This document shows, in pieces, positions 33,785 to 42,851 of a stretch of 64,000 nucleotides of DNA (position 1 is its first letter; the number at the start of each line of letters is the position of its first letter). The DNA is from Nostoc sp. TCL240-02. GTDB lineage: Bacteria; Cyanobacteriota; Cyanobacteriia; Cyanobacteriales; Nostocaceae. A program made the position numbers and the translations under genes. Location: positions 7,311,001-7,375,000 of the forward strand of contig NZ_CP040094.1 of assembly GCF_013343235.1 (NCBI RefSeq), in the 5' to 3' direction. A model generated the notes under the pieces. The model did no database searches, was not told the origin of the DNA, and worked only from the letters and a program-made list of their open reading frames with translations.

Positions 33785-34038
33785 TGTTTATTTCCTATTT
33801 GTGAAACGAAGAATATGGAATATTACGTTTTTTATCGTAAAGGCTATTTAGTTCATTGGATCATCTTTGGTCTATCAACCATTTTAGAAGAGCTTTCTTT
33901 TGATGGAATATCTAGCTAAATTTATTATTTCTCTTGGTAGATTAAATCAAAAGTAAAAAAGACAAAAAAATAAACCTCATCTATGTTGAAACCTAGAGTT
34001 TTTTAAAAAATATATTCATGTAGGTTAAGTAGAGTGAC

Positions 34039-34137
34039 AATACCTCTCGGTTAAGCATTTTTAATTCGGAATCGGATTTTGGGTAAAGGGTACTTTCCCC
34101 TTTCCCCTTCCCCTTTTCCCCTTAACCGAGAAGTATT
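34039..34137. mobile_element. MITE-like element, copy 2, with target duplication
   Basis: A 99-bp element whose ends form a 17-bp inverted repeat with one mismatch (AATACCTCTCGGTTAAG / CTTAACCGAGAAGTATT). It is flanked by a perfect 10-bp direct repeat AGTAGAGTGA at 34028-34037 and 34139-34148, one base beyond each end. The interior is non-coding with a CCCCTTT-rich stretch. It shares a block of about 40 bp with copy 1. Terminal repeats plus a target duplication indicate transposition by a transposase supplied elsewhere. Confidence 0.82.
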
Positions 34138-34349
34138 CAGTAGAGTGAAACGCAACCCAACATTACCTTAGAAAAATCTGGCTGTCTTAGGCGATCGCAT
34201 TCCCGGAATTGTGATTAATCAGCCGCCAAAGCCCCTGCTTGAATACTGGCAAGGCATTTCGGATTCAAGCACTCCAATATTAAGATGATGGATTGCTCGA
34301 CTTATCTAGACGATCTCAACCACAGCGAACGCTATCTTAATGACCTAGA

Positions 34350-34802
34350 GACCATGAAGAGCAGAAAAAATATTATTCGGGTAAGAAGAAAATGCACACC
34401 ATAAAAAATAAATTTATAGTATTACCAAAAGTTCGAGATATAGTTGATATTTGTATTGGACAATTTGGGAAGATAATTGATATTACATTATTTAGGAATA
34501 ATCGAAAAAGTCTGGATACCAAACAAAGATTTTTAAGAGATAAAGCTTAGATAGGAGAAGAACTTATTACCACACCTGACAAGAATCACAAAAAAGCCGA
34601 ACTTTCAAAAACTCAAAAATCAGAGAATAAGGAATTATCTTTTAGAAGGATTTTTGTTGAGCATCTGATATGTAGGGTGAAAATTTTTCGAGTAGCCAGT
34701 GACAGATTTCGTCTAGCTCGACATTGTTATAGTCAGGTGATAAAGACGGTATGTGAATTAGTTGGGTTACATCTCAATGCTTCAGAATTGCACGTTATTT
34801 AA
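34350..34802 (+). pseudogene. Decayed IS5-type (DDE_Tnp_4-like) transposase, C-terminal half
   Basis: An open stretch (34350-34547) gives DHEEQKKYYSGKKKMHTIKN and KFIVLPKVRDIVDICIGQFG, ending RFLRDKA. A TAG (34548-34550) replaces the Tyr usual in DKAY. It then continues IGEELITTPDKNHKKAELSK and RIFVEHLICRVKIFRVASDR to TAA 34800-34802. The DDE-type phrases (YSGKKKxHTIKN, DKAY, VEHxIxxxKxFR) identify an IS5/HARBI1-like transposase. The N-terminal half is not recoverable; sequence before 34350 is frameshifted (RYLNDLET). The last 4 bp overlap the 3' end of the convergent glycosyltransferase. Confidence 0.8.
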
Positions 34803-36358
34803 TCCACGATCCTTAGTGCCTTTTGATTGGTTCCAAAGTAGAGGTCGCTTAATTCTTCCAAAGAAACATCAGTCTGCGATTCTGGATTACGAAAGTAGGG
34901 ATGGATGGGCAGGAGTTCAGCGCGAGGGCGGGTTTTGGGTAAAGACAGAATCTGCTCAAGCAAAGTCAGGTAGTTTTCAGCAGTAGATTCCCAACTGTAC
35001 GTCTTCAGCACCCGTTGCTGACCAGCTTGGGCAAAATATTCCCACTCCTGAGCATCACATAGCAACCGCTCCAAGCCTCGTGCAATATCAGCAGGATCTT
35101 CTGGGTCTACGAGTATGCCATATTCCTTATTTCCCTGCCGCAAGCTTTCGCTAGGGCCACCGTTTTTGGTTGCTACCACTGGTAAACCTGCAACTGCTGC
35201 TTCTAAAGGAGCAAGTCCAAAGGGTTCGTAAAGTGCTGTCAGCGCAAATACCGAGCGGCGTTTAACCATAAACCGATAGGCTGCTGCCAGTGACTCTTGA
35301 GACTGATCTGACAAGCCAAATGCACTAATCTTGCCCCACAAGTCGTTTTCCTTGACTACCTCTCGAATGGGGGCTAATACCTCTTCAGCTATGCTGTCAC
35401 TAGCCTCTTCTCGTAAGGGATCGTCCAGTCCCCCTGTAAGTAATATCAAGTTAGCTCGTTCCTGAAGTGTTGGACTGATTGCGAAGGCTTGCACTAGCCC
35501 TAATATGTTTTTTTTAGGCTCTAATCGACTGGATGCTACGATAACGGGCAAATCTCGACGTGGCTCTGCAATGTCCCGTGCCAATCGCTCCTGAATGAAT
35601 TCTTCAGTCGCCTTCTCATTTTCGGAACGTGCCTTTGCACCGAAAATCGAGAAATCTGCTCCCGGTGGAATCACTGCAAAGCGGTTGTCGTTGTCTACAT
35701 CCACTGCACTCCTATAGACTCGATGAGAATACTGTTGAAAGCGTTCTTGTCGTGTACTGGTGATATTAACGAACGAGCGATTCATGCTCAAGCGTTCGGC
35801 TAGGATGCGATATTTAAAATGGAATTGCTCATCTATTTCTAACAAGTTCTCTGAAGTGACTTCTATTTCTAACAAGTTCTCTGAAGTGACTTCCAGCTTG
35901 TCCATCTTTTGGGCACCAAGAGAATGAGCAGTAAAGGTAAAAGGTATGCCTGTATCCTCTTCAATTAGAACGCCACATAGCCCTCCATCGGCGTAGTGAG
36001 CAGTCATAGCATCGGGTAAGCCACCTTGCTGTTGATAAAATTTCAAGATGTTGGGTACCCAATCACTAATCAGATGAGTCCATAACAACTCTTTGGGGAG
36101 AAATTCTTTTGGCCCAGCTGGTAAGCGGATAATGCGAACGTTATCAATTCCTGGATAAGTATCAAACCCTTGGACAAACTCTGGCCATTCCGGGTCAATA
36201 ATTTGACGGGTGAGAATATCAACTTTGTGTCCCTTTTCGGCTAAGGCTATGGCGACTTGCTTAACGTAGATCAGTTGACCCCCAAAATCTGGGTGTTTGG
36301 TTATGTGACTATTGTTTGAATCAAAATTGCCTTGAGGGTTGAGAAATCCAATGTGCAT
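34799..36358 (-). CDS. Sucrose-phosphate synthase-like GT4 glycosyltransferase
   Basis: A 519-residue GT-B glycosyltransferase. The N-terminus MHIGFLNPQGNF and PDFGGQLIYVKQVAIALAEK (25-44) with DILTRQI, the nucleotide-sugar site IVASSRLEPKKN (about 270-281), and the donor-binding YEPFGLAPLEAAVAGLPVVA (about 377-396) match the sucrose-phosphate synthase/mannosylfructose-phosphate synthase group. There is no fused phosphatase domain. It probably makes sucrose-6-phosphate from UDP- or ADP-glucose, in line with compatible-solute synthesis; the nearby glgX supports carbohydrate metabolism. An in-frame 30-bp tandem duplication (35832-35861, 35862-35891) repeats the residues EVTSENLLEI in the acceptor domain. 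Confidence 0.87.
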   Translation of the reverse strand: MHIGFLNPQGNFDSNNSHITKHPDFGGQLIYVKQVAIALAEKGHKVDILTRQIIDPEWPEFVQGFDTYPGIDNVRIIRLPAGPKEFLPKELLWTHLISDWVPNILKFYQQQGGLPDAMTAHYADGGLCGVLIEEDTGIPFTFTAHSLGAQKMDKLEVTSENLLEIEVTSENLLEIDEQFHFKYRILAERLSMNRSFVNITSTRQERFQQYSHRVYRSAVDVDNDNRFAVIPPGADFSIFGAKARSENEKATEEFIQERLARDIAEPRRDLPVIVASSRLEPKKNILGLVQAFAISPTLQERANLILLTGGLDDPLREEASDSIAEEVLAPIREVVKENDLWGKISAFGLSDQSQESLAAAYRFMVKRRSVFALTALYEPFGLAPLEAAVAGLPVVATKNGGPSESLRQGNKEYGILVDPEDPADIARGLERLLCDAQEWEYFAQAGQQRVLKTYSWESTAENYLTLLEQILSLPKTRPRAELLPIHPYFRNPESQTDVSLEELSDLYFGTNQKALRIVD

Positions 36359-37254
36359 CGCCCACTTCCTAATACAGGTTGATTTCTACTAGAGATTTTG
36401 CCTGAACACGGCAGCATAACAGCTTAGTGAGCTTGTTAAAAACTCCCAATGCTGAAAAACGCAGGCAGTGAGACTGTACGTAAATTTCATCACTAAAAAA
36501 GTAAGCCAAAGGGCTTTTATTGATTCCCTTTAGCTTAAACCCAGCCAATTCGCGCATTTTCCTAATATTTAAGTTAATCGCTACTGCGGTTCGCCCACAT
36601 ATACCGGATGGCATAAATGGTAAGGTGATATTTCTCTTTAAAATTCAACGTATTCTTGCTCTTATCCCGTAGTTTCACTTTTATCTGCATCTTTTGTTGC
36701 CCAAAATACATCAATACACTTAGTAAATAGTAAATTTATTTCTTCCACAACAACGCATTGGCTAAAGGAAACCCATATTTATTTGGCAATTCTATCAACT
36801 CAAGATGATGCTTGCTATCAGATATAAATATTCCAACAATAAGTAAATCCAAAAATCTATAACATAGTCTCACAAAAGATATTTTAAGTAAATCTACACG
36901 CTGATATAAATAAATTTATTCATTTTGGTAGATGTTGGTATTTGCTATTTTTCGTAAATTTATGAAGCTGAAAATATTTGCAAAAAAACTTGTTAGTATA
37001 TTTATGACTTCAAAAGTAACAAGAATGTTGCCAATATTATCAATTAACGATAAAAATTCTATTTTCAAATGTAAAGTGATCCTTAGTTTCATCAAGTTTT
37101 AAGATTTTTTAAGGATACAAATTGCAATAAAATAGTAGTTTTTCATTAATTTAAACTTATTAGCTTTAACCTTAAAATTAACTTGTATTAATTACTATTA
37201 AACACATCTTCAAGTTTTTTATTAACAGTAAAATTAGTTCTTGGTAATTCGCTT
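36359..37254. other. Long AT-rich intergenic region between divergent genes
   Basis: About 900 bp between the divergently transcribed glycosyltransferase and glgX. An 81-codon minus frame (36369-36614) has no recognisable content. A 45-codon minus frame from GTG 36873 to 36736 (RFLDLLIVGIFISDS and PNKYGFPLANALLWKK) looks protein-like but is too short to call. The right-hand 300 bp is extremely AT-rich and probably contains the glgX promoter; no terminator or RNA gene is evident. Confidence 0.45.
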
Positions 37255-39384
37255 ATGTATGTAGCTGTATGGCCTGGGAATGTATATCCCTTAGGTGCTA
37301 GTTGGGATGGAAAAGGTACGAATTTTGCTTTATTTTCGGAAAATGCAACAGGTGTAGAACTTTGTTTATTTGATACTGATAATCATGAAATTCGCTTGCC
37401 TTTAACAGAAAAAAATAATTTTGTTTGGCACGCTTATCTACCAGGAGTAGGGCCTGGGCAACGCTATGGATTTAGAGTACATGGCCCTTGGGCCCCAGAA
37501 CTTGGTCATCGCTTTAACCCTAATAAACTATTAATTGATCCCTATGCTAAGGCAATTGATGGGGAAATTAGCGATACCGCAGCTATTTTTGGCTACTCTT
37601 TAGATGCGCCAGAACAAGACCTAGCTTTTTCCGATTTAGATAATGCCGAAATTATGCCGAAGTGTATTGTTGTCGATCAGTCTTTTGATTGGGGAGATGA
37701 CAAACTACTTTCTATACCGTGGCACGAAACTATTATTTATGAAACTCACGTTAGAGGTTTTACTAAATTACACCCAGAAATTCCAGAAAAATTACGTGGT
37801 ACTTATGCAGGGCTGGCACATCCAGTTGCAATTCAATATCTCCAACAACTAGGAATCACATCTGTGGAATTGATGCCTGTACATCACTTTTTATCTTCTC
37901 CAGGATTTCTGGTAAATAAAGGACTCAAAAACTATTGGGGCTACGATTCCATTAATTATTTCACCCCCTACTCTGGTTACAGTGCTAATGGCTCACTCGG
38001 ACAACAAGTGACCGAGTTTAAGCAGATGGTCAAGGACTTACACTCTGCTGGGATTGAAGTAATTTTAGATGTAGTTTATAACCACACTGGCGAAGGCAAT
38101 CATTTAGGGCCAACATTATCGCTACGAGGCATCGATAATGCTGTTTACTACCGCTTGGTCAAAGATAATTCCCGCTACTACATGGACTTCACAGGCTGCG
38201 GCAACTCCCTAAATGTGCGTCATGCCCAAGTTCTGAAGTTAATCATGGATAGCCTGCGCTATTGGGTAACAGAAATGCATATTGATGGCTTTCGCTTTGA
38301 TTTAGCCTCAGCATTAGCGCGAGAGCTATATGAAGTAGATAGTCTCGCAGCTTTTTTTGATATTATTCATCAAGATCCAATTCTGGCAGATGTGAAGCTG
38401 ATTGCTGAACCTTGGGATTTAGGAGAAGGCGGTTATCAAGTTGGCAATTTTCCTTTACGTTGGTCTGAATGGAATGGCAGATATCGTGATACTGTAAGGG
38501 ATTTTTGGCGTGGTGAGGATGATAGCCTCGGACAATTTGCTTATTGTTTTACTGGCAGCCCTGACCTTTACCAAGCAAACGGGCGTAATCCCAGTGCCAG
38601 TATTAATTTCATCACTGCTCATGATGGCTTCACGCTCAATGATTTGGTCAGCTATAACGAAAAGCATAATCAGGACAACGGCGAAGATAGCCGTGATGGG
38701 GAAAGCCATAACCGCTCTTGGAATTGCGGTGTAGAAGGAGAAACCAATGACCCAGATGTAATCCGCTTACGGCAACGTCAGCGACGCAACTTTTTAGCAA
38801 CTCTAATGCTGTCTCAAGGCATACCCATGCTATTAGGAGGAGATGAAATTGGTTGCACTCAGAAGGGTAACAACAATGTATACTGCCAAGATAATGAAAT
38901 TGCCTGGCGTGATTGGAGTTTACAAAAGTCTAATTCCGAACTACTAGATTTTGCCCGCGAACTGATTTATTTTCGTCATCAGCATCCAGTATTTCGGCGG
39001 CGTAAGTGGTTTCAAGGCCTTCCTATTCACGGTTTTGGGATCAGTGATATTGGTTGGTTTAATGACGATGGCAGCGAAATGACTGAAAAGCAGTGGCTAG
39101 TTAGTTATGCCAAAGCTATGGAAATTTTCTTGAATGGCGAGGGCATTGTTACTCCTGGCCGCCGTGGTGAACGGATTATTGATGAGAGCTTTCTGCTATT
39201 TTTTAATGCTCACTACGAAACGATTGAGTTTGCTTTACCCAATGTTTTCCAGGATAGGGAATGGGAAATAGTTATTGACACCAACGAATCTCGCTTCCTT
39301 AGCCCAGGAAAGTTGGTTATGGGTGAGCAAACTGTGCCAGTTACAGACCGCTCTCTCATAGTGTTACGTCGTCTTGCTTTGTAA
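37255..39384 (+). CDS. glgX: Glycogen debranching enzyme GlgX (isoamylase-type)
   Basis: A 709-residue GH13 enzyme with an N-terminal CBM48-like domain (WPGNVYPLGASWDGKGTNFA, about 5-24), a (beta/alpha)8 barrel and a C-terminal beta domain. Conserved regions: DVVYNHTGEGN (region I, about 275), GFRFDLASAL with nucleophile Asp (about 348), IAEPWDLG with acid/base Glu (about 384) and FITAHDGF with the third Asp (about 456). It removes alpha-1,6 branches from glycogen or phosphorylase-limit dextrin. Length is normal. The gene is monocistronic with a hairpin 59 bp downstream. Confidence 0.95.
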   Translation: MYVAVWPGNVYPLGASWDGKGTNFALFSENATGVELCLFDTDNHEIRLPLTEKNNFVWHAYLPGVGPGQRYGFRVHGPWAPELGHRFNPNKLLIDPYAKAIDGEISDTAAIFGYSLDAPEQDLAFSDLDNAEIMPKCIVVDQSFDWGDDKLLSIPWHETIIYETHVRGFTKLHPEIPEKLRGTYAGLAHPVAIQYLQQLGITSVELMPVHHFLSSPGFLVNKGLKNYWGYDSINYFTPYSGYSANGSLGQQVTEFKQMVKDLHSAGIEVILDVVYNHTGEGNHLGPTLSLRGIDNAVYYRLVKDNSRYYMDFTGCGNSLNVRHAQVLKLIMDSLRYWVTEMHIDGFRFDLASALARELYEVDSLAAFFDIIHQDPILADVKLIAEPWDLGEGGYQVGNFPLRWSEWNGRYRDTVRDFWRGEDDSLGQFAYCFTGSPDLYQANGRNPSASINFITAHDGFTLNDLVSYNEKHNQDNGEDSRDGESHNRSWNCGVEGETNDPDVIRLRQRQRRNFLATLMLSQGIPMLLGGDEIGCTQKGNNNVYCQDNEIAWRDWSLQKSNSELLDFARELIYFRHQHPVFRRRKWFQGLPIHGFGISDIGWFNDDGSEMTEKQWLVSYAKAMEIFLNGEGIVTPGRRGERIIDESFLLFFNAHYETIEFALPNVFQDREWEIVIDTNESRFLSPGKLVMGEQTVPVTDRSLIVLRRLAL

Positions 39385-39442
39385 GACAAAAATCATCTGA
39401 GCGATCGCGCCTATGACAAAATAAAAAATTGAGTTATATAGA

Positions 39443-39476
39443 GTGAAGTGCGATCGGGAAAGCGATCGTACTTCAC
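39443..39476. terminator. Hairpin downstream of glgX
   Basis: GTGAAGTGCGATCG and CGATCGTACTTCAC pair with one mismatch around a short loop (GGAAAG). No long T-run follows, so it is a possible weak terminator of glgX or a HIP1-containing repeat. Confidence 0.5.
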
Positions 39477-39969
39477 AATGGTCATTTGAAGTATAAAGTA
39501 AACTCCGTTAAAACCTACTTACTATTTGAGGAAACTAATGTAGTTATTCAGCGTATTAATATTATCATCGTAGGCAGAGTAATCACCCAATGAAACACGT
39601 TGGTTTTGCACAAAGAACTTAAATGATAGCTCTTGTTGCGCTTTTTTGATGAAAAGCCAGAAAAGTAAGTATAAAATCAATATCTTATCAATAAATATAC
39701 TAGTAGTAAAAATACTTAAATACGACCTTACATAAGTTCGTAGCGAATTGACAGACACATAGTGCGTTAGCGTTGCGGCATAAAGTGCGGAAAAAAGCGT
39801 CCGCCATTTTTGAAGCCCCTATTGCTCTCCCTGCTTCCCCTGCTCTCTTCGTTGACTTGATCAGCACTTCTTTTTGTATTTCTTTATGTCCAACAAAAAG
39901 AAGTGCTGAATGTGGATAGTAACATTAAAAAATTCTCGGTAAGTGTCACTCAATCTACAGGTTTTTTAG
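39477..39969. other. Intergenic region with a 16-bp inverted repeat
   Basis: Nearly 500 bp without a recognised gene. It includes dispersed repeats (TGCGTTAGCGTTGCGGC at about 39761) and, at 39861-39876 and 39894-39909, a perfect 16-bp inverted repeat (TCAGCACTTCTTTTTG / CAAAAAGAAGTGCTGA) with a 17-base loop. The second arm is followed closely by the NTF2-like gene, so the hairpin would be in its leader or upstream region. Frames at 39522-39758 (minus) and 39903-40199 (plus) look spurious. Confidence 0.55.
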
Positions 39970-40608
39970 ATGATGAAACAGAGACAGGCAAGCATATACA
40001 AATGCACTCAGCTACTTTGGAGTGTTTTGTTAGTGTTAATAATTTGGAATCAACCCCAATACGCTCTGGCAGATGTCAACCCACAGGAAATAAATGCAAT
40101 TATTCGCACACGGGATATTGCCCTGCAAGCCCTAAACACTCGCGATTTTTCCAAAATACAGCCTTACTTGCACCCAAACTTCACAATCACAACAGTTGAT
40201 AACCAGATTTTTCACAAAGTTCCTGAGTTTGAAAAGTACTGGAATCAGCAGTTTTCCAGTTCCATTAAAGATATCAAAATGCAGCTCAAGGGAGATACTC
40301 TCAGAACATTTCTCACACCAGAAATAGATGTTGCCTCTGGAGAAGCGATCGCATCTTTCTCTTTCAAAGATGGCAAAGCGGCTGATATGGCGTTGCGATG
40401 GACAGCAGTGCTGCAAAAACTCCAAGATAAATGGACGATTCAATCGCTGCATTTTTCCTCAAATCTGCTGAATAACCCAGTGCTAAATGCTGCTCAACAA
40501 TTGGGACGAATTCTAGCAGTTGCAGCAGGTGTAGGCGGTTTCCTGGTGGGAGCAGTAACGATGCTATTATTACGTCGCAGGACTAAGCCACGAACCGAAA
40601 GGATATAG
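39970..40608 (+). CDS. Exported NTF2/SnoaL-like protein with C-terminal membrane anchor
   Basis: A 212-residue protein. The signal-like N-terminus (LLWSVLLVLIIWNQPQYALA, about 16-35) probably is cleaved after ALA or acts as an anchor. Residues 38-155 resemble the NTF2/DUF4440 cone fold: INAIIRTRDIALQALNTRD, FSKIQPYLHPNFTIT and WTAVLQKLQDKWTIQSLHF. A C-terminal helix (ILAVAAGVGGFLVGAVTMLL) is followed by a basic tail RRRTKPRTER. It is 8 bp upstream of the GT2 gene on the same strand, so co-transcription is likely; a role in polysaccharide synthesis is inferred only from context. Confidence 0.75.
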   Translation: MMKQRQASIYKCTQLLWSVLLVLIIWNQPQYALADVNPQEINAIIRTRDIALQALNTRDFSKIQPYLHPNFTITTVDNQIFHKVPEFEKYWNQQFSSSIKDIKMQLKGDTLRTFLTPEIDVASGEAIASFSFKDGKAADMALRWTAVLQKLQDKWTIQSLHFSSNLLNNPVLNAAQQLGRILAVAAGVGGFLVGAVTMLLLRRRTKPRTERI

Positions 40609-40616
40609 CAAATAAA

Positions 40617-41906
40617 GTGGGAAGAAGCACTTATCAACCTAGTAAAAATATTAGCTTTCATCGCCGTCTCAAAGCAACCATAGTAGTTTTATTAGTTTGG
40701 GGTGGCGTGAGTTTGCTGCACTGGCTACCAGAAACACAATGGTTGATGCTGGGATTAACGGCAATTTTGACTGTGCAAACATTACGGATGCTGTTAGCAA
40801 AACCAGTGGCGGCAGTGATGGAGAGCGAGATTTATTTACCGCCAGTCTCAATTTTAGTTCCAGCTAAAAATGAAAGTTCAGTCTTGGTTAATCTAGTTTA
40901 CAGCTTATGCCAATTGAATTATCCCAGCGATTCTCTAGATATCTGGGTTGTTGATGACGGTAGTACCGATGAAACTCCCCAGGTTTTGAGGGAATTACAA
41001 ACTCGATTTCCATCTTTACAAGTTCATCGACGGGAATCAAAAGGTGGTAAATCAGGCGCATTGAATGCGGTGTTTCCCTTTACCCAAGGCGAGATTATCC
41101 TAGTCTGCGATGCAGATGCTCAATTACCTGTCAATTTTCTCCAGCAAACAGTACCTCTATTTCAGAAGCAAGCGATCGGTGCAGTGCAAGTGCGAAAAGT
41201 GATTTCTAATGCTAACACCAACTTCTTAAGCCGTTGCCAGCAGATGGAAATGTGCTGTGATAGCTTTCTACAAACTCATCGCATTGCTATTGGTGGAATG
41301 TCTGAACTGCGCGGTAATGGGATGTTAGTTTGTCGGGAATTGTTAGAAAAGTGTCAAGGTTGGAATGAGAACACTGTCACCGATGATTTGGATCTTTGCT
41401 TCAAACTGTATTTAGCAGGTGCAGAAATTGAATTTGTTACAGTTCCATCAATTCAGGAAGAAGGTGTAACTCGTTGGGAAAAACTTTGGTATCAACGCTG
41501 CCGTTGGGCTGAAGGTGGCTATCAGCGTTACCTAGATTATTTTCCGCAAATTCTGACTTTAGGTTGGGCGAAAGAAATTGATTTACTATTGTTTTTTTTA
41601 TTGCAATTTCTGCTACCAATTGGACTAATCCCCGATTTACTTTGGACAATATTTTATAGCCATCATCCTGTTCTATTTCCACTGCAAACACTACTCAGCA
41701 TCATTTTGACAATTGCCTTTATTGCTGGACTTTACCAATTTCAAACTTTACGAGGATGGTCTTTGTTTTGGGCAACAATTCAAGGCTCATTATACATGGT
41801 GCATTGGATTCCTGTGATGATTGTGACGACTTTAAAGATGTGTGTGCAAAGGGAGCGATCGCGCTGGGTTAAAACTGAGCATTGTGGTGGAAAAAATTAT
41901 GGTTGA
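40617..41906 (+). CDS. Family 2 membrane glycosyltransferase
   Basis: A 429-residue processive-type GT2 from GTG 40617. N-terminal transmembrane helices (about 20-60), then the catalytic domain: VDDGSTDETP (about 105-114), CDADAQLP (DxD, about 163-170), TDDLDLCFKLYLAGAE (acceptor-site ED-like, about 255-270) and QRCRWAEGGYQ (the Q-x-x-RW product-channel motif). C-terminal helices (about 320-410) complete the cellulose/hyaluronan-synthase-like layout. The donor and product are unknown. Its last 8 bp overlap the next gene (41899), which is unrelated in function. Confidence 0.88.
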   Translation: MGRSTYQPSKNISFHRRLKATIVVLLVWGGVSLLHWLPETQWLMLGLTAILTVQTLRMLLAKPVAAVMESEIYLPPVSILVPAKNESSVLVNLVYSLCQLNYPSDSLDIWVVDDGSTDETPQVLRELQTRFPSLQVHRRESKGGKSGALNAVFPFTQGEIILVCDADAQLPVNFLQQTVPLFQKQAIGAVQVRKVISNANTNFLSRCQQMEMCCDSFLQTHRIAIGGMSELRGNGMLVCRELLEKCQGWNENTVTDDLDLCFKLYLAGAEIEFVTVPSIQEEGVTRWEKLWYQRCRWAEGGYQRYLDYFPQILTLGWAKEIDLLLFFLLQFLLPIGLIPDLLWTIFYSHHPVLFPLQTLLSIILTIAFIAGLYQFQTLRGWSLFWATIQGSLYMVHWIPVMIVTTLKMCVQRERSRWVKTEHCGGKNYG

Positions 41907-42831
41907 AGAATCAGATAATCTGATAGAAAAGCAGAAAAAATACTTTATGTTAATTGGAGTAAGTGTTTATGAAGGTCAAGTAATTGAATATAAGCTGAAA
42001 AAGCTTAGTAAATTTATTCATCCTAATATTGACGATGCATTGCCTGAAATTACCAAAGAAGATTTTTTGGCGAGAGAGAAGATTTTAGAGAAAAGAACAC
42101 TAGGGTTTATTTTCAACTATTTCAAGCAAAATAAATTTTTATTAAATAATGATGATGCAGAATTTTTAGTTAATAGGTTTGTAAATTATAGAAATACTAT
42201 TATTCATCACCTTGTAAAATTACCAGGCTTTAATGTGAATACAGAAGAAGGTATAGATCGAGGAATACAGTTTTTAGAGGAATATAGAAAAGCAATAAAA
42301 GATATAAATGATGTTTTTGATCCAACTTTTATTTATGCACATATATTATTATATGAAAACGTCGATAATATAGATGACATTAATAAGTATCAAAATAGTT
42401 TAAATAATTTGTATTCACTCTTGAATGAATCCTTAACAAGAGCGGGTGGCTCTCTTGAAATAGAGATTCACAATAATCTTGATGAACGTTTTGATTACCA
42501 GACAAAAAGTAATTTTAATAAAAACAATTCTTCTACATTTAACCCGCAAGCAGAAAAAAAGAAATTATGGCAAAATACTAAAATAGTTCGTGCATTGAGT
42601 CGTATTCGAGCAGAGATAGCAAATCAAGATGGATGGATTTCTTTATCTATTTGTGAACAACGGCTAAAAACAGAGTACCCAGAAATAAAGCCTAATGATT
42701 ATGGGTTTAAGAATATTCTGGAAATAATCAAAATATCTAATTTGTTTGAATTAAAAAAAACAAAATCCAAAAAACATAATAAATATAAAATTTATTTTCG
42801 GTTTTATCAAGAAACAAATGAAATTAGCTGA
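41899..42831 (+). CDS. HEPN-like plus OST-HTH/LOTUS protein, putative RNA-targeting
   Basis: A 310-residue protein from ATG 41899, overlapping the GT2 gene by 8 bp; the longer frame upstream is GT2 antisense to sense. N-terminal part (about 1-150) is all helical and carries YRNTIIHH (Arg98, His103), the R-x4-H signature of HEPN ribonucleases, at the position expected for the last helix. Residues about 227-302 form an OST-HTH/LOTUS-type winged helix (IVRALSRIRAEI, DGWISLSICEQRLK, PNDYGFKNILEIIK). OST-HTH domains are RNA-binding in other proteins. The gene is markedly AT-rich compared with its neighbours, consistent with transfer. The pairing of the two domains is my reading and needs structure prediction. 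Confidence 0.7.
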   Translation: MVEESDNLIEKQKKYFMLIGVSVYEGQVIEYKLKKLSKFIHPNIDDALPEITKEDFLAREKILEKRTLGFIFNYFKQNKFLLNNDDAEFLVNRFVNYRNTIIHHLVKLPGFNVNTEEGIDRGIQFLEEYRKAIKDINDVFDPTFIYAHILLYENVDNIDDINKYQNSLNNLYSLLNESLTRAGGSLEIEIHNNLDERFDYQTKSNFNKNNSSTFNPQAEKKKLWQNTKIVRALSRIRAEIANQDGWISLSICEQRLKTEYPEIKPNDYGFKNILEIIKISNLFELKKTKSKKHNKYKIYFRFYQETNEIS

Positions 42832-42851
42832 AATTATCAAAATAGAGAATC

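Noticed and set aside
36369..36614. 81-codon minus-strand frame upstream of the SPS-like gene
   Set aside because: Composition and lack of motif suggest chance; it lies in the leader of the glycosyltransferase.
39522..39758. 78-codon minus-strand frame
   Set aside because: AT-rich and hydrophobic without family features; no support from neighbours.
39903..40199. 98-codon plus frame overlapping the NTF2-like gene
   Set aside because: The out-of-frame NTF2-like gene at 39970 has the signal peptide and domain; this frame has none.
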